From: Clostridia bacterium
GTDB lineage: Bacteria; Bacillota; Clostridia; Christensenellales; Borkfalkiaceae
Length of the DNA stretch: 64,000 nucleotides
NCBI GenBank assembly: GCA_900764105.1
Contig: CAAFMS010000013.1
Coordinates: forward strand, 62,001 to 126,000
Reading direction: 5' to 3'
Every line of letters starts with the position of its first letter. Position 1 is the first letter of the stretch. The notes under the pieces were generated by a model. That model saw only the letters and a list, made by a program, of their open reading frames with translations, ran no database searches and was not told where the DNA came from. Of this stretch, positions 32,209 through 39,425 are shown piece after piece. Made by a program: the position numbers and the translations under genes.

Positions 32209-33039
32209 ATGAATTTACCGTTTTCAATAGATTTAAGCGGCAAAACCGTAGCGATAACGGGCGCGGGCGGAATAATCTGCGGAGAGTTCGCTAAGGCATT
32301 AGGGCTTTGCGGTGCAAACGTCGCGCTTTTGGATATCAACTACGACGCGGCTGAAAAAATAGCGGACGAGATAGGCGAAAACGCTATCGCAATCCGCTGC
32401 AACTGTCTCGATAAAGAGAGTATAAAGTCCGCCTATAGCACGATCATCGAGGCTTTCGGCGGCGTAGACATACTGATTAACGGCGCGGGCGGCAACAATC
32501 CGAAAGCGACTTGCGACAACGAGTATATGTATCCCGACACGACGGGAATCAAAGACTTTTTCGCCCTCGACGAGAGCGGACTTAAATTCGTTTTCGACCT
32601 CAACGTTACCTCGGCTTTTCTGGTAACGCAGGTGTTTGCCGAAGGTATGGTGAAAAAGGGCGGAAACATTATCAACATCTCGTCGATGAACGCTTACAGA
32701 CCGCTTACGAAAATTCCCGCTTACTCTGCGGCTAAGGCGGGTATATCCAACTTTACGCAGTGGCTCGCGGTGCATTTCGCGCCCTGCAATATCCGCTGTA
32801 ACGCGATTGCCCCCGGTTTCTTCGTGACTAATCAGAACAGAGGACTTTTATACAACGAGGACGGTACGCCGACGGCGAGAACGGGCAAGATACTCGCCGC
32901 TACCCCTATGAGAAAGTTCGGCGAGATAAGCGACCTTATAGGTTGTTTATTGTGGCTTTGCGACGACAAGGCGAGCGGCTTCGTTACGGGTACGGTTATT
33001 CCCGTAGACGGAGGATTCTCGGCTTACTCGGGAGTTTAA
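32209..33039 (+). CDS. SDR-family D-mannonate oxidoreductase (fructuronate reductase type)
   Basis: A 276-residue short-chain dehydrogenase: nucleotide loop TGAGGIICGEF, DILINGAGGNNP, and catalytic S-Y-K in ISSMNAYRPLTKIPAYSAAKAG. The C-terminus is IPVDGGFSAYSGV. The GNNP segment and the DxxGLKFVFDLNVTSAFLVTQVF region match Bacillota SDR proteins annotated as D-mannonate oxidoreductase. These reduce fructuronate to mannonate, the substrate of UxuA two genes upstream. AAAGGAG precedes the ATG. Assignment within the SDR superfamily relies partly on the operon. Confidence 0.88.
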   Translation: MNLPFSIDLSGKTVAITGAGGIICGEFAKALGLCGANVALLDINYDAAEKIADEIGENAIAIRCNCLDKESIKSAYSTIIEAFGGVDILINGAGGNNPKATCDNEYMYPDTTGIKDFFALDESGLKFVFDLNVTSAFLVTQVFAEGMVKKGGNIINISSMNAYRPLTKIPAYSAAKAGISNFTQWLAVHFAPCNIRCNAIAPGFFVTNQNRGLLYNEDGTPTARTGKILAATPMRKFGEISDLIGCLLWLCDDKASGFVTGTVIPVDGGFSAYSGV

Positions 33040-33054
33040 AGTTATTCGTAAGTG

Positions 33055-34170
33055 ATGACAGACGATAAAAACAACTTGCTTTGCGGGTATCTCGACAACC
33101 TTGTAAAAAGACAGAGCCTGAATTTTCTCGACGTCGTTGCGAATAAGGACGGAAAGAAGGTTTTCGGTTACGGCGGCGGCTTCGATAAGTCGGACAAAAA
33201 GAGGTACTTCGTCTTTTCGTGTACGAAACCTATCGTTTCGGCGTGTATTCTGAAACTTGTCGAAGAGGGCAAACTCGACGTCGAAACGCCCGTTTCAAAA
33301 TATCTTCCCGCGTTTTCCGAAGCCTTTATTATAGAAAACGGCGTTAAAAAAAAGGCGGGCGAGATGAAAATAAAGCATCTTTTAACTATGACTTCGGGGC
33401 TTTCTTACGATTACGATACCGAGCCTTTTCGGGAAGTTATCGCCGCTACGGGCGGCAAGGCTTCGACTGCGGAAATTTGCGAGGCTTTCGTAAAAACGCC
33501 TCTGCTTTTTAATCCCGGGGAGAGGTTTTATTACGGATTGTCTTTCGACGTCCTCGGGGTCGTTATAGAAAAGGTTACGGGAACGCCTTTGGACGAGTAT
33601 GTAAAAAAGACGATTTTCGAGCCTTTGGGAATGTTCGATTCGGGGTTTACGAGAGGGGACGGCGAAGCCGAGAATTTAAAAGCCCTCTACGCGAAAACCG
33701 CCGACGGAATAACCGTAAAAGTTAAAAACGCGAACGAACTTGTGTTTTCGCCATACTATTTGAGCGGCGGCGCGGGAGTCGTGAGTACGACCGAAGATTA
33801 TATGAAATTTGCGGACTGCCTTACAAACGGGGGCAAAGCCGCGAACGGTTACAGATTGCTGAAAGAATCGAGCGTTAAAGATATGGCGAAAAATCACGTC
33901 GGGGAAATTTCGGTAAATAACGGATTCACCTGCGTACAAGGCGATGATTACGCCTACGGTTACGGCGTGAGAACGAGAATTAAGCCTTTAAATTTCGGGC
34001 TTCCCGTCGGAGAGTTCGGTTGGGACGGCGCTGCGGGGTCGTATTTTATGTGCGATTTAAAAAATCGCGTGACCGTTTACATAGGTATGTGTCTTATGAA
34101 TTGGCCTGCGACTTTTAAGGGCGAGCATTTAAAAATAGTAAAAACAATTTACGATAGCCTTGAAATATAG
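33055..34170 (+). CDS. serine hydrolase of the beta-lactamase / class C family
   Basis: A 371-residue protein with the S-x-x-K motif SCTKP (serine near residue 55) and the family's LLTMTSGLSYDY and PGERFYYGLSFDVLGVVIEKVTG segments. The usual Y-x-N motif reads YYGL here, with no asparagine. C-terminally GWDGAAGSYFMCDLKN replaces the H-x-G type motif (HTG to WDG). No signal peptide is visible, so it is probably cytoplasmic and more likely an esterase than a penicillin-binding protein. Its place in a uronate operon suggests an ester substrate. The start is taken as ATG 33055; a GTG one codon earlier is possible and neither has a clear ribosome site. Confidence 0.85.
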   Translation: MTDDKNNLLCGYLDNLVKRQSLNFLDVVANKDGKKVFGYGGGFDKSDKKRYFVFSCTKPIVSACILKLVEEGKLDVETPVSKYLPAFSEAFIIENGVKKKAGEMKIKHLLTMTSGLSYDYDTEPFREVIAATGGKASTAEICEAFVKTPLLFNPGERFYYGLSFDVLGVVIEKVTGTPLDEYVKKTIFEPLGMFDSGFTRGDGEAENLKALYAKTADGITVKVKNANELVFSPYYLSGGAGVVSTTEDYMKFADCLTNGGKAANGYRLLKESSVKDMAKNHVGEISVNNGFTCVQGDDYAYGYGVRTRIKPLNFGLPVGEFGWDGAAGSYFMCDLKNRVTVYIGMCLMNWPATFKGEHLKIVKTIYDSLEI

Positions 34171-34196
34171 GCAATTTAAAAAGGGAATGGATTGAG

Positions 34197-35060
34197 ATGA
34201 AAAAAATTTATGTTGTCGGGAGCGTAAACACCGACCTTGTAATAACAACGCCGTATATGCCGAAGGCAGGAGAGACCTTAACGGGCAGCGGATTTTTCGT
34301 CGCGCATGGCGGTAAAGGCGCAAATCAGGCGGTCGCTGCGGCGAGGCTCGGCGGTAAAGTCGTTATGTGCGGCTTAGTAGGCGACGACGATTTCGGAAAG
34401 TCGGCTGTAAGGGGATTTACCGAAGTCGGGATAGACGTTTCGCACGTAAGGGTCGTTTCGGGTTCGCCGTCGGGAATTGCCGTAATAATAATCGAAAACG
34501 GCGATAACCGGATAATTCTCGATAAAGGGGCGAACGCCGAATTATCGGAAAAGAATATAGACGAGGCTTTAAGCGATGCCGAAGAGGGAGATATATATCT
34601 CACTCAACTTGAAACACCCGTAAAAGTAATAGGTTACGGCTTAAAAAAAGCGAGGGAAAAGGGTATGTACGTTATTTTAAATCCCGCGCCGGCGAACAAG
34701 GACGTAGTTCCGTATCTTAAGTATTGCGACCTGATAACGCCGAACGAGACGGAAACGGAGATTATGGGCGGCAGGGAGTTTCTTTTGTCGCAAGTTCCGA
34801 CTTTGCTCGTGACCTTAGGCGGTAAAGGCTTCGAAATTATAGATAAAAACGGGACTAAGCGTTACGATTGTCTGAAAATAAAACCTGTTGATACAACGGC
34901 TGCGGGAGACACTCTTTGCGGCGGACTTGCGGCGATGTTGTCGAAGGGTAAAACGCTTGAAGAAAGCGCGATTTTCGGAAGTAAGGCTGCGAGCATCGCG
35001 TGTACGAGGAAGGGCGCGCAACCGTCCATACCGACGCTTACGGAAGTCGAAAATTACTGA
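34197..35060 (+). CDS. PfkB-family sugar kinase, ribokinase-like
   Basis: A 287-residue kinase. The N-terminal signature is GSVNTDLVITTPYMPKAGET and AHGGKGANQAVAAARLGG. NPAPAN, PNETETE and the C-terminal DTTAAGDTLCGGLAAML (catalytic aspartate and anion hole) follow. These are ribokinase-type features. In this operon the substrate might instead be 2-keto-3-deoxygluconate, whose kinases belong to the same superfamily; sequence alone favours ribokinase. It is slightly shorter than typical ribokinases (about 300). Last gene of the operon. Confidence 0.88.
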   Translation: MKKIYVVGSVNTDLVITTPYMPKAGETLTGSGFFVAHGGKGANQAVAAARLGGKVVMCGLVGDDDFGKSAVRGFTEVGIDVSHVRVVSGSPSGIAVIIIENGDNRIILDKGANAELSEKNIDEALSDAEEGDIYLTQLETPVKVIGYGLKKAREKGMYVILNPAPANKDVVPYLKYCDLITPNETETEIMGGREFLLSQVPTLLVTLGGKGFEIIDKNGTKRYDCLKIKPVDTTAAGDTLCGGLAAMLSKGKTLEESAIFGSKAASIACTRKGAQPSIPTLTEVENY

Positions 35061-35084
35061 AAAAATTTGATTTATGTAACTTGA

Positions 35085-35117
35085 AAAAGATGCCTGACGA
35101 CTCGGGCATCTTTTTTT
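35085..35117 (+). terminator. terminator of the uxuA operon
   Basis: AAAAGATGCC and GGGCATCTTTTTTT form a 10-bp stem with a T run. Confidence 0.85.
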
Positions 35118-35141
35118 GGGCATATCATAGGTTTGTTTTTT

Positions 35142-35164
35142 CGGGACGGCGCCTCGACGTCCCG
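35142..35164. repeat. short family B repeat fragment
   Basis: CGGGACGGCGCCTCGACGTC then CCG: a shortened family B end that is itself a near palindrome. Confidence 0.5.
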
Positions 35165-35240
35165 TTTCGCCTGTCTATTGTTTGTGCTTTATTACATGCC
35201 GAAACGCAAAGATTGAATTTCGCTTTTCGGGGACGTTATT

Positions 35241-37832
35241 TTATCTGCGGCGGATAAAGTTTACGCAGTCGGCGGGGAGGTAGGAAATGTATTCGGACGG
35301 CTTCCTTATGTAGAGATTGCCCGAGTAGTTTTTGTACGCCTGAAAAGTTATCGCGAGTTTTTCTTTTGCTCTCGTCAACGCAACGTAGAAAACTCGTTTT
35401 TCTTCCGTCTCGTTGCCGCTTGAAACCGCGCCGTAAGACGGAAATTCGTTTTCTCCTACGCCGGCCAAAATCACCTCTTTAAATTCGCAACCCTTCGATT
35501 GATGTACTGTGATAAGCGGTACCTTTTTAAACTTTTTGCATATCACGTCCATCTGGCTTCCCGATAGCGATACGTCGTCCAAAAATGCTTTTAACGAACT
35601 TATAGGCTCGCTTTTGCCTGAATAATTCTTCAACGTTCTGTATATGTCGTTGATTGATTCTTTGTCGCTCGGCGATAATTTTTCACTTGCGCCAGACAGC
35701 GAATTTCCTATTTCGCGAAACAGAGACAGGTAGTCGAAATTCATAGCGAGCGACTTCATTACGCGTATTTCGTCGTACAGGTCCCGAAATACTGGGACGT
35801 ACTTTTCGGTTACGGAAATTCTCGCGCGCTCGGTCGCTTTCAGGAATTTATTGATAAGTATTTCGAGTATTTCTTTGGTTGCAGACACGTCTGAAAACGC
35901 GTCGTGCGCGCGCTTATTTACTATTCCGAACCTGTCGCAAAGCGTAGACAATTTATAGTCGGGCGTTTGCGGATTGAAAAGCCGTATTATCTTTAACGTG
36001 TCGTAGCCGTAAACGAAATTTCCGTTTACGCCGTTTTCGGCAAGTTGCCTTTTCAGCATAAGATCGTCGAATGAAGAACTGTTGTGTCCTACGAGTACGC
36101 ACCCGTCCGCAAAATTCGCGAAGTCTTTTAAAACGACCTTTGTCTCTTCGCCGCCGTGTGACTTTATATAATTCAGGTCGTAGCCGTGAACGGACAGGGC
36201 GGTTGCGGAAATATCCGTATTCGGAATTATAAAGCGGTTAAATTCTTCGCTTTCTCCGTTTTCGCCGATTTTTATAGCGGAAATTTGTATAGCCTCGTCT
36301 TTTTCGACGTCAAGTCCCGTGGTCTCCAAGTCGTAAACGACGACTTTTCCCGATTTGTACGATAAAAGAAGAGGCGCGAAATAATCGCCGTAATCGTAGG
36401 TGTTTTCGCTTAAAAATTGACCTATGGACACGCCTTTTGAAGAGTAATCGTTAAGGGCGTTAAGTACGGGTACGGTAATGCTTTTAATCTGTTTTTTCGC
36501 AAGTCTTATCATAGACGGTTGGTCGTCGGGGTTTACTATTAGCCTTAAAAAGGATAACGCGTCCTTTACTACGGGCTTTTTGTAAAATTGAAAATGCTTG
36601 TCGGCAGTAAAGAACGATATTCTTTCGTCATCGGGCGTTTCGGCGTTTATGGCTTGAAATTCGGCGTAGAGTTCGCCTATATATCTGTTCGAGCGGGCCA
36701 TTACGCATATATCCGATTTGTCGCCGTCGTAAGATTTTATACGTTCGAAAATCTCTCTCGCTTCGCCGTCTATGCCATCGCAGGCGACGACGTCGATTTT
36801 TTCCTCGCCGTCAATATCATCTTTTAAAAGGGGGATATTCGCCCCGAACGCCTCGTTTAAAAAATACGACGAAGCGTAAGTTAAAAGTTTTGACGAACGC
36901 TTGTTGCCGTCGAGCGTGATTTCGAGTACGTTGCGACTTGTTTTGAAATCCTTGATAATCTCGAACGGCTTCGAGCCTCTCCAACCGTATATCGTCTGAT
37001 AGACGTCGCCGCACATCATAATCTGATTTTTACCGAAAAAAGACTTTATAACCTCGTACTCGGCAATGCTTGTGTCTTGCATTTCATCCACGATAATCAA
37101 CTTATAGGCGGGCTTTTTGAAGTTATTGTCCGCCGTAATCTCTCGGGAGAGGAATATTAAATCGTCGAAATCGACAAGCGACGACGCGTCTAACGCCGAT
37201 CTGTATCTGAGCATAAATTCTTCGCCGCGACCTTTCAAAAAGTCCTTGAAACTCTCGTCCGAGTATTTCGCAGCGCCCTTTTTGACTACGAAATAGTCCG
37301 AAAAGGCTTTATCTGAGCCGAGCAGTCTCTTTATAGCCTCTGCGTATCCGGCGTTTGAGAAAAAAGAGTAGCCGAGACGAAATCTTTCGTGTTTTATCGC
37401 CGAGACAATCGAAACGAGTTGTTTGTTTAAAAGGGGCGGTACGCCGTCGGCGGTCTTGTAATCGCCTTTGGCGATAAAAAAGCCGAGCGTTTCTCGTATA
37501 AGTTCGCCCGCGTCCACTTCGTCTGCTATCTGTTTTTCAGAAAAACGCCCCGTTTCTCTGCCGTATTCGAGCATGAGACGATAGCAAAAACCGTGAATAG
37601 TGAACACGTCGGGGCGAAAATTTTTGCAGTATTTCGCAACGTCGCTTCTCAGTTCGTCTGCGGCTTTTACGGTGAAAGTAAGACACAAAATTTCGTCCTC
37701 TGCGACCCCCCGTCTTTCCGCTTCGGCGATTTTTTGGGCGACGGTATAGGTTTTTCCCGTTCCCGCCCTCGCGAGAAGAAGTATATCCTTATTGAATTCG
37801 TTTACGGCAAGAGCCTGTTTTTCGGTCAACAT
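35241..37832 (-). CDS. UvrD-like SF1 helicase with an inserted DEDDh 3'-5' exonuclease domain
   Basis: An 863-residue protein. Helicase part: Walker A ARAGTGKT (21-28), LTFTVKAADELR (Ia), IHGFCYRL, Walker B IIVDEMQDTS (246-255), GDVYQTIYGWRG (III), and at the far end TVHQSKGCEFKEVILAG (V) and RVFYVALTRAKEKLAITF (VI). Between, residues about 497-664 are a DEDDh exonuclease: VVYDLETTGLD (D, E), VLVGHNSSSFDD (D), and RAHDAFSDVSAT (H, D). All catalytic residues are present in both domains. Helicase-nuclease fusions of this order suggest DNA end processing or repair. The ATG at 37832 is chosen: it is the canonical N-terminus and lies 8 bases from a promoter; no Shine-Dalgarno. Confidence 0.9.
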   Translation of the reverse strand: MLTEKQALAVNEFNKDILLLARAGTGKTYTVAQKIAEAERRGVAEDEILCLTFTVKAADELRSDVAKYCKNFRPDVFTIHGFCYRLMLEYGRETGRFSEKQIADEVDAGELIRETLGFFIAKGDYKTADGVPPLLNKQLVSIVSAIKHERFRLGYSFFSNAGYAEAIKRLLGSDKAFSDYFVVKKGAAKYSDESFKDFLKGRGEEFMLRYRSALDASSLVDFDDLIFLSREITADNNFKKPAYKLIIVDEMQDTSIAEYEVIKSFFGKNQIMMCGDVYQTIYGWRGSKPFEIIKDFKTSRNVLEITLDGNKRSSKLLTYASSYFLNEAFGANIPLLKDDIDGEEKIDVVACDGIDGEAREIFERIKSYDGDKSDICVMARSNRYIGELYAEFQAINAETPDDERISFFTADKHFQFYKKPVVKDALSFLRLIVNPDDQPSMIRLAKKQIKSITVPVLNALNDYSSKGVSIGQFLSENTYDYGDYFAPLLLSYKSGKVVVYDLETTGLDVEKDEAIQISAIKIGENGESEEFNRFIIPNTDISATALSVHGYDLNYIKSHGGEETKVVLKDFANFADGCVLVGHNSSSFDDLMLKRQLAENGVNGNFVYGYDTLKIIRLFNPQTPDYKLSTLCDRFGIVNKRAHDAFSDVSATKEILEILINKFLKATERARISVTEKYVPVFRDLYDEIRVMKSLAMNFDYLSLFREIGNSLSGASEKLSPSDKESINDIYRTLKNYSGKSEPISSLKAFLDDVSLSGSQMDVICKKFKKVPLITVHQSKGCEFKEVILAGVGENEFPSYGAVSSGNETEEKRVFYVALTRAKEKLAITFQAYKNYSGNLYIRKPSEYISYLPADCVNFIRRR

Positions 37833-37840
37833 ACAAGTGT

Positions 37841-37869
37841 ATTTTAGCACTTTTGTCTTATTATTTCAA
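37841..37869 (-). promoter_or_regulatory. promoter of the helicase gene, leaderless type
   Basis: Minus strand: TTGAAA (37869-37864), exactly 17 bases, TAAAAT (37846-37841), then 8 bases to the ATG. Confidence 0.6.
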
Positions 37870-38044
37870 GCGTTTTTATGTTATTCTACCATAATAATGC
37901 ATATTCTACTCGCAGTAGACATTAAATTCCGATTTTCTACGACGTTAAACCGTTTCGTGTAACAAAAAAGGGCAACAATAGACAACAAAAGGGGGGTAAA
38001 CGTGTTATAGTAGGGGTGTTGAAAAAAATCTTAGGAGAAATCTT

Positions 38045-38929
38045 ATGAGTAAATTTATTTTGAGTTGCGAGACCACGGCGGATCTTACCGCCGAAAGATT
38101 TGCGGAGAGAAAGGTAAACATTGTCGTATCGCATTTCTTCGTGAACAATACCGAATACGCCGACGATTTCGGCAAGACCATGCCCCATAAAAAACTGTAC
38201 GAAGAGATGGATAAAGGGGCGAAGACGAGTACGAGTCAGGTTACTTCGGAAGAATACGTTAAGAATTTTACGCCGCTGCTCGAGGAGGGGTACGATATTG
38301 TTCATATAACCCTTTCGTCGGGATTGTCGGGTACTTATCAGTCGGCTTTGATTGCGAAAAAGGAACTCGAAGAGAAGTTTGCGGACAGAAAGATTTATAT
38401 TATCGACTCGCTCGGGGCTTCGTCGGGTTACGGACTTTTAGTCGAGCAGGCGGCAGATTACAGAGACGCGGGGCATACCGCCGAAGAAACCGCAAAGTAC
38501 GCGGACGAACTTAAAGACAGAATATCGTACCTTTTCTTCTCGACCGACTTATCCGCTTACATAAGGGGCGGCAGAGTTTCGGCGGCTTCGGGAATTATCG
38601 GAACGCTCCTTCACGTTTGCCCGTTGCTTCACGCGGATAACGAAGGTAAACTTATAGTGGTCAAAAAACTTATCGGTAAGAAGAGGGCGACTGCGGAACT
38701 TATTAAATTGATGCTCGAACACGTTCTTGATGGTGAGGATTACGACGGCAGATGTTATCTTTCCAATTCCGACTGCATAGACGACGCGAATTACGTTGTC
38801 GGCGAGTTGGAAAAGACCTTCCCGAAACTGAAAGGAAAATGCGAGATTTACGATATCGGCGCGACTATCGGTTGCCATACGGGTCGCGGAACGGTTGCGG
38901 TATTTTTTGTCGGTAAAGAAAGGGCGTAA
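38045..38929 (+). CDS. DegV family protein (second copy)
   Basis: A 294-residue DegV/FakB-type protein: FILSCETTADLTAERFAERKVNIV, KTSTSQVTSEEYVKNFTPLL, the HITLSSGLSGTYQSA lipid-binding loop, IIDSLGASSGYGLLVEQA, and SAYIRGGRVSAASGIIG. Compared with the copy at 2017 the SSGLSGTYQSA motif is closer to the classical FakB form. It presumably binds a fatty acid for phospholipid synthesis. TTAGGAGA precedes the ATG. Confidence 0.92.
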   Translation: MSKFILSCETTADLTAERFAERKVNIVVSHFFVNNTEYADDFGKTMPHKKLYEEMDKGAKTSTSQVTSEEYVKNFTPLLEEGYDIVHITLSSGLSGTYQSALIAKKELEEKFADRKIYIIDSLGASSGYGLLVEQAADYRDAGHTAEETAKYADELKDRISYLFFSTDLSAYIRGGRVSAASGIIGTLLHVCPLLHADNEGKLIVVKKLIGKKRATAELIKLMLEHVLDGEDYDGRCYLSNSDCIDDANYVVGELEKTFPKLKGKCEIYDIGATIGCHTGRGTVAVFFVGKERA

Positions 38930-39064
38930 AATAGGATAAATTATCCCTAAAAAAAGCGTTCGCGAGTTTTTTTGACGGGGTAAAAGATATGGAAAAAATC
39001 GGTAGGTCATTTTCGACATAATTCGTAAGTAAACCTTAGAAAATGTTGACAACTTTTTCTGAAT

Positions 39065-39111
39065 TGTGGATAACTGCCTGTTTTTGAGAAAGTTATCCAC
39101 ATTTATCCACA
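39065..39111. promoter_or_regulatory. cluster of three consensus DnaA boxes
   Basis: TTATCCACA occurs at 39093-39101 and 39103-39111 (plus) and as TGTGGATAA at 39065-39073 (minus). All three are exact consensus 9-mers within 47 bases, the plus pair being tandem with one base between. A TTGACA at 39047-39052 lies just left of them. Confidence 0.75.
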
Positions 39112-39148
39112 AAATTAAAAGTTATGAACATAAGCATTTTCTTAATTT

Positions 39149-39300
39149 CTTGCTTTCCCCTTTGGGGAGAGTGGATTTTACGAGCAAGGCGAGTAAAAGA
39201 CGAGAGAGGGCTTACTTTCCCATAAATTTAGAAGAGTTACTGTTTTTAGATGACCTCTATCGACGGCTACGCCGCCACTTTCCCCATAGGGGAAAGCAAG
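39149..39300. repeat. dispersed repeat family A, copy 3
   Basis: Ends CTTGCTTTCCCCTTTGGGGA and TCCCCATAGGGGAAAGCAAG are inverted copies of each other. The interior is more diverged than in the other copies. Confidence 0.7.
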
Positions 39301-39336
39301 AATGGATAGAAAATATCAGTAAAAATGAACTAAAAT

Positions 39337-39384
39337 AAAAACCCCCGAGAACTTATTTTCAGAAATAAATTCTCGGGGGTTTAT
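39337..39384 (-). terminator. terminator of the minus-strand activase operon
   Basis: AAAACCCCCGAGAA and TTCTCGGGGGTTT form a 13-bp stem. Read on the minus strand it is followed by a T-rich run, 42 bases after the operon's last stop. Confidence 0.8.
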
Positions 39385-39425
39385 AACGTTTTTTTGCTTG
39401 TTTATTTTTTCGGATAACGCAACGA

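Larger units (their letters stand above)
38930..39425. other. non-coding gap with DnaA boxes, repeat A copy 3 and a terminator
   Basis: No gene is seen in 496 bases. It contains three DnaA boxes (39065-39111), repeat A copy 3 (39149-39300) and a terminator for the minus-strand operon (39337-39384). An open frame through the repeat (39066-39338) lacks a ribosome site. Confidence 0.65.

Noticed and set aside
39065..39111. Main chromosomal origin oriC
   Set aside because: DnaA boxes are present but dnaA, dnaN, recF, gyrB or an obvious unwinding region are not; gene orientation does not switch here.
39066..39338. 90-codon open frame on the plus strand
   Set aside because: It overlaps DnaA boxes and repeat A copy 3 and has no ribosome site.
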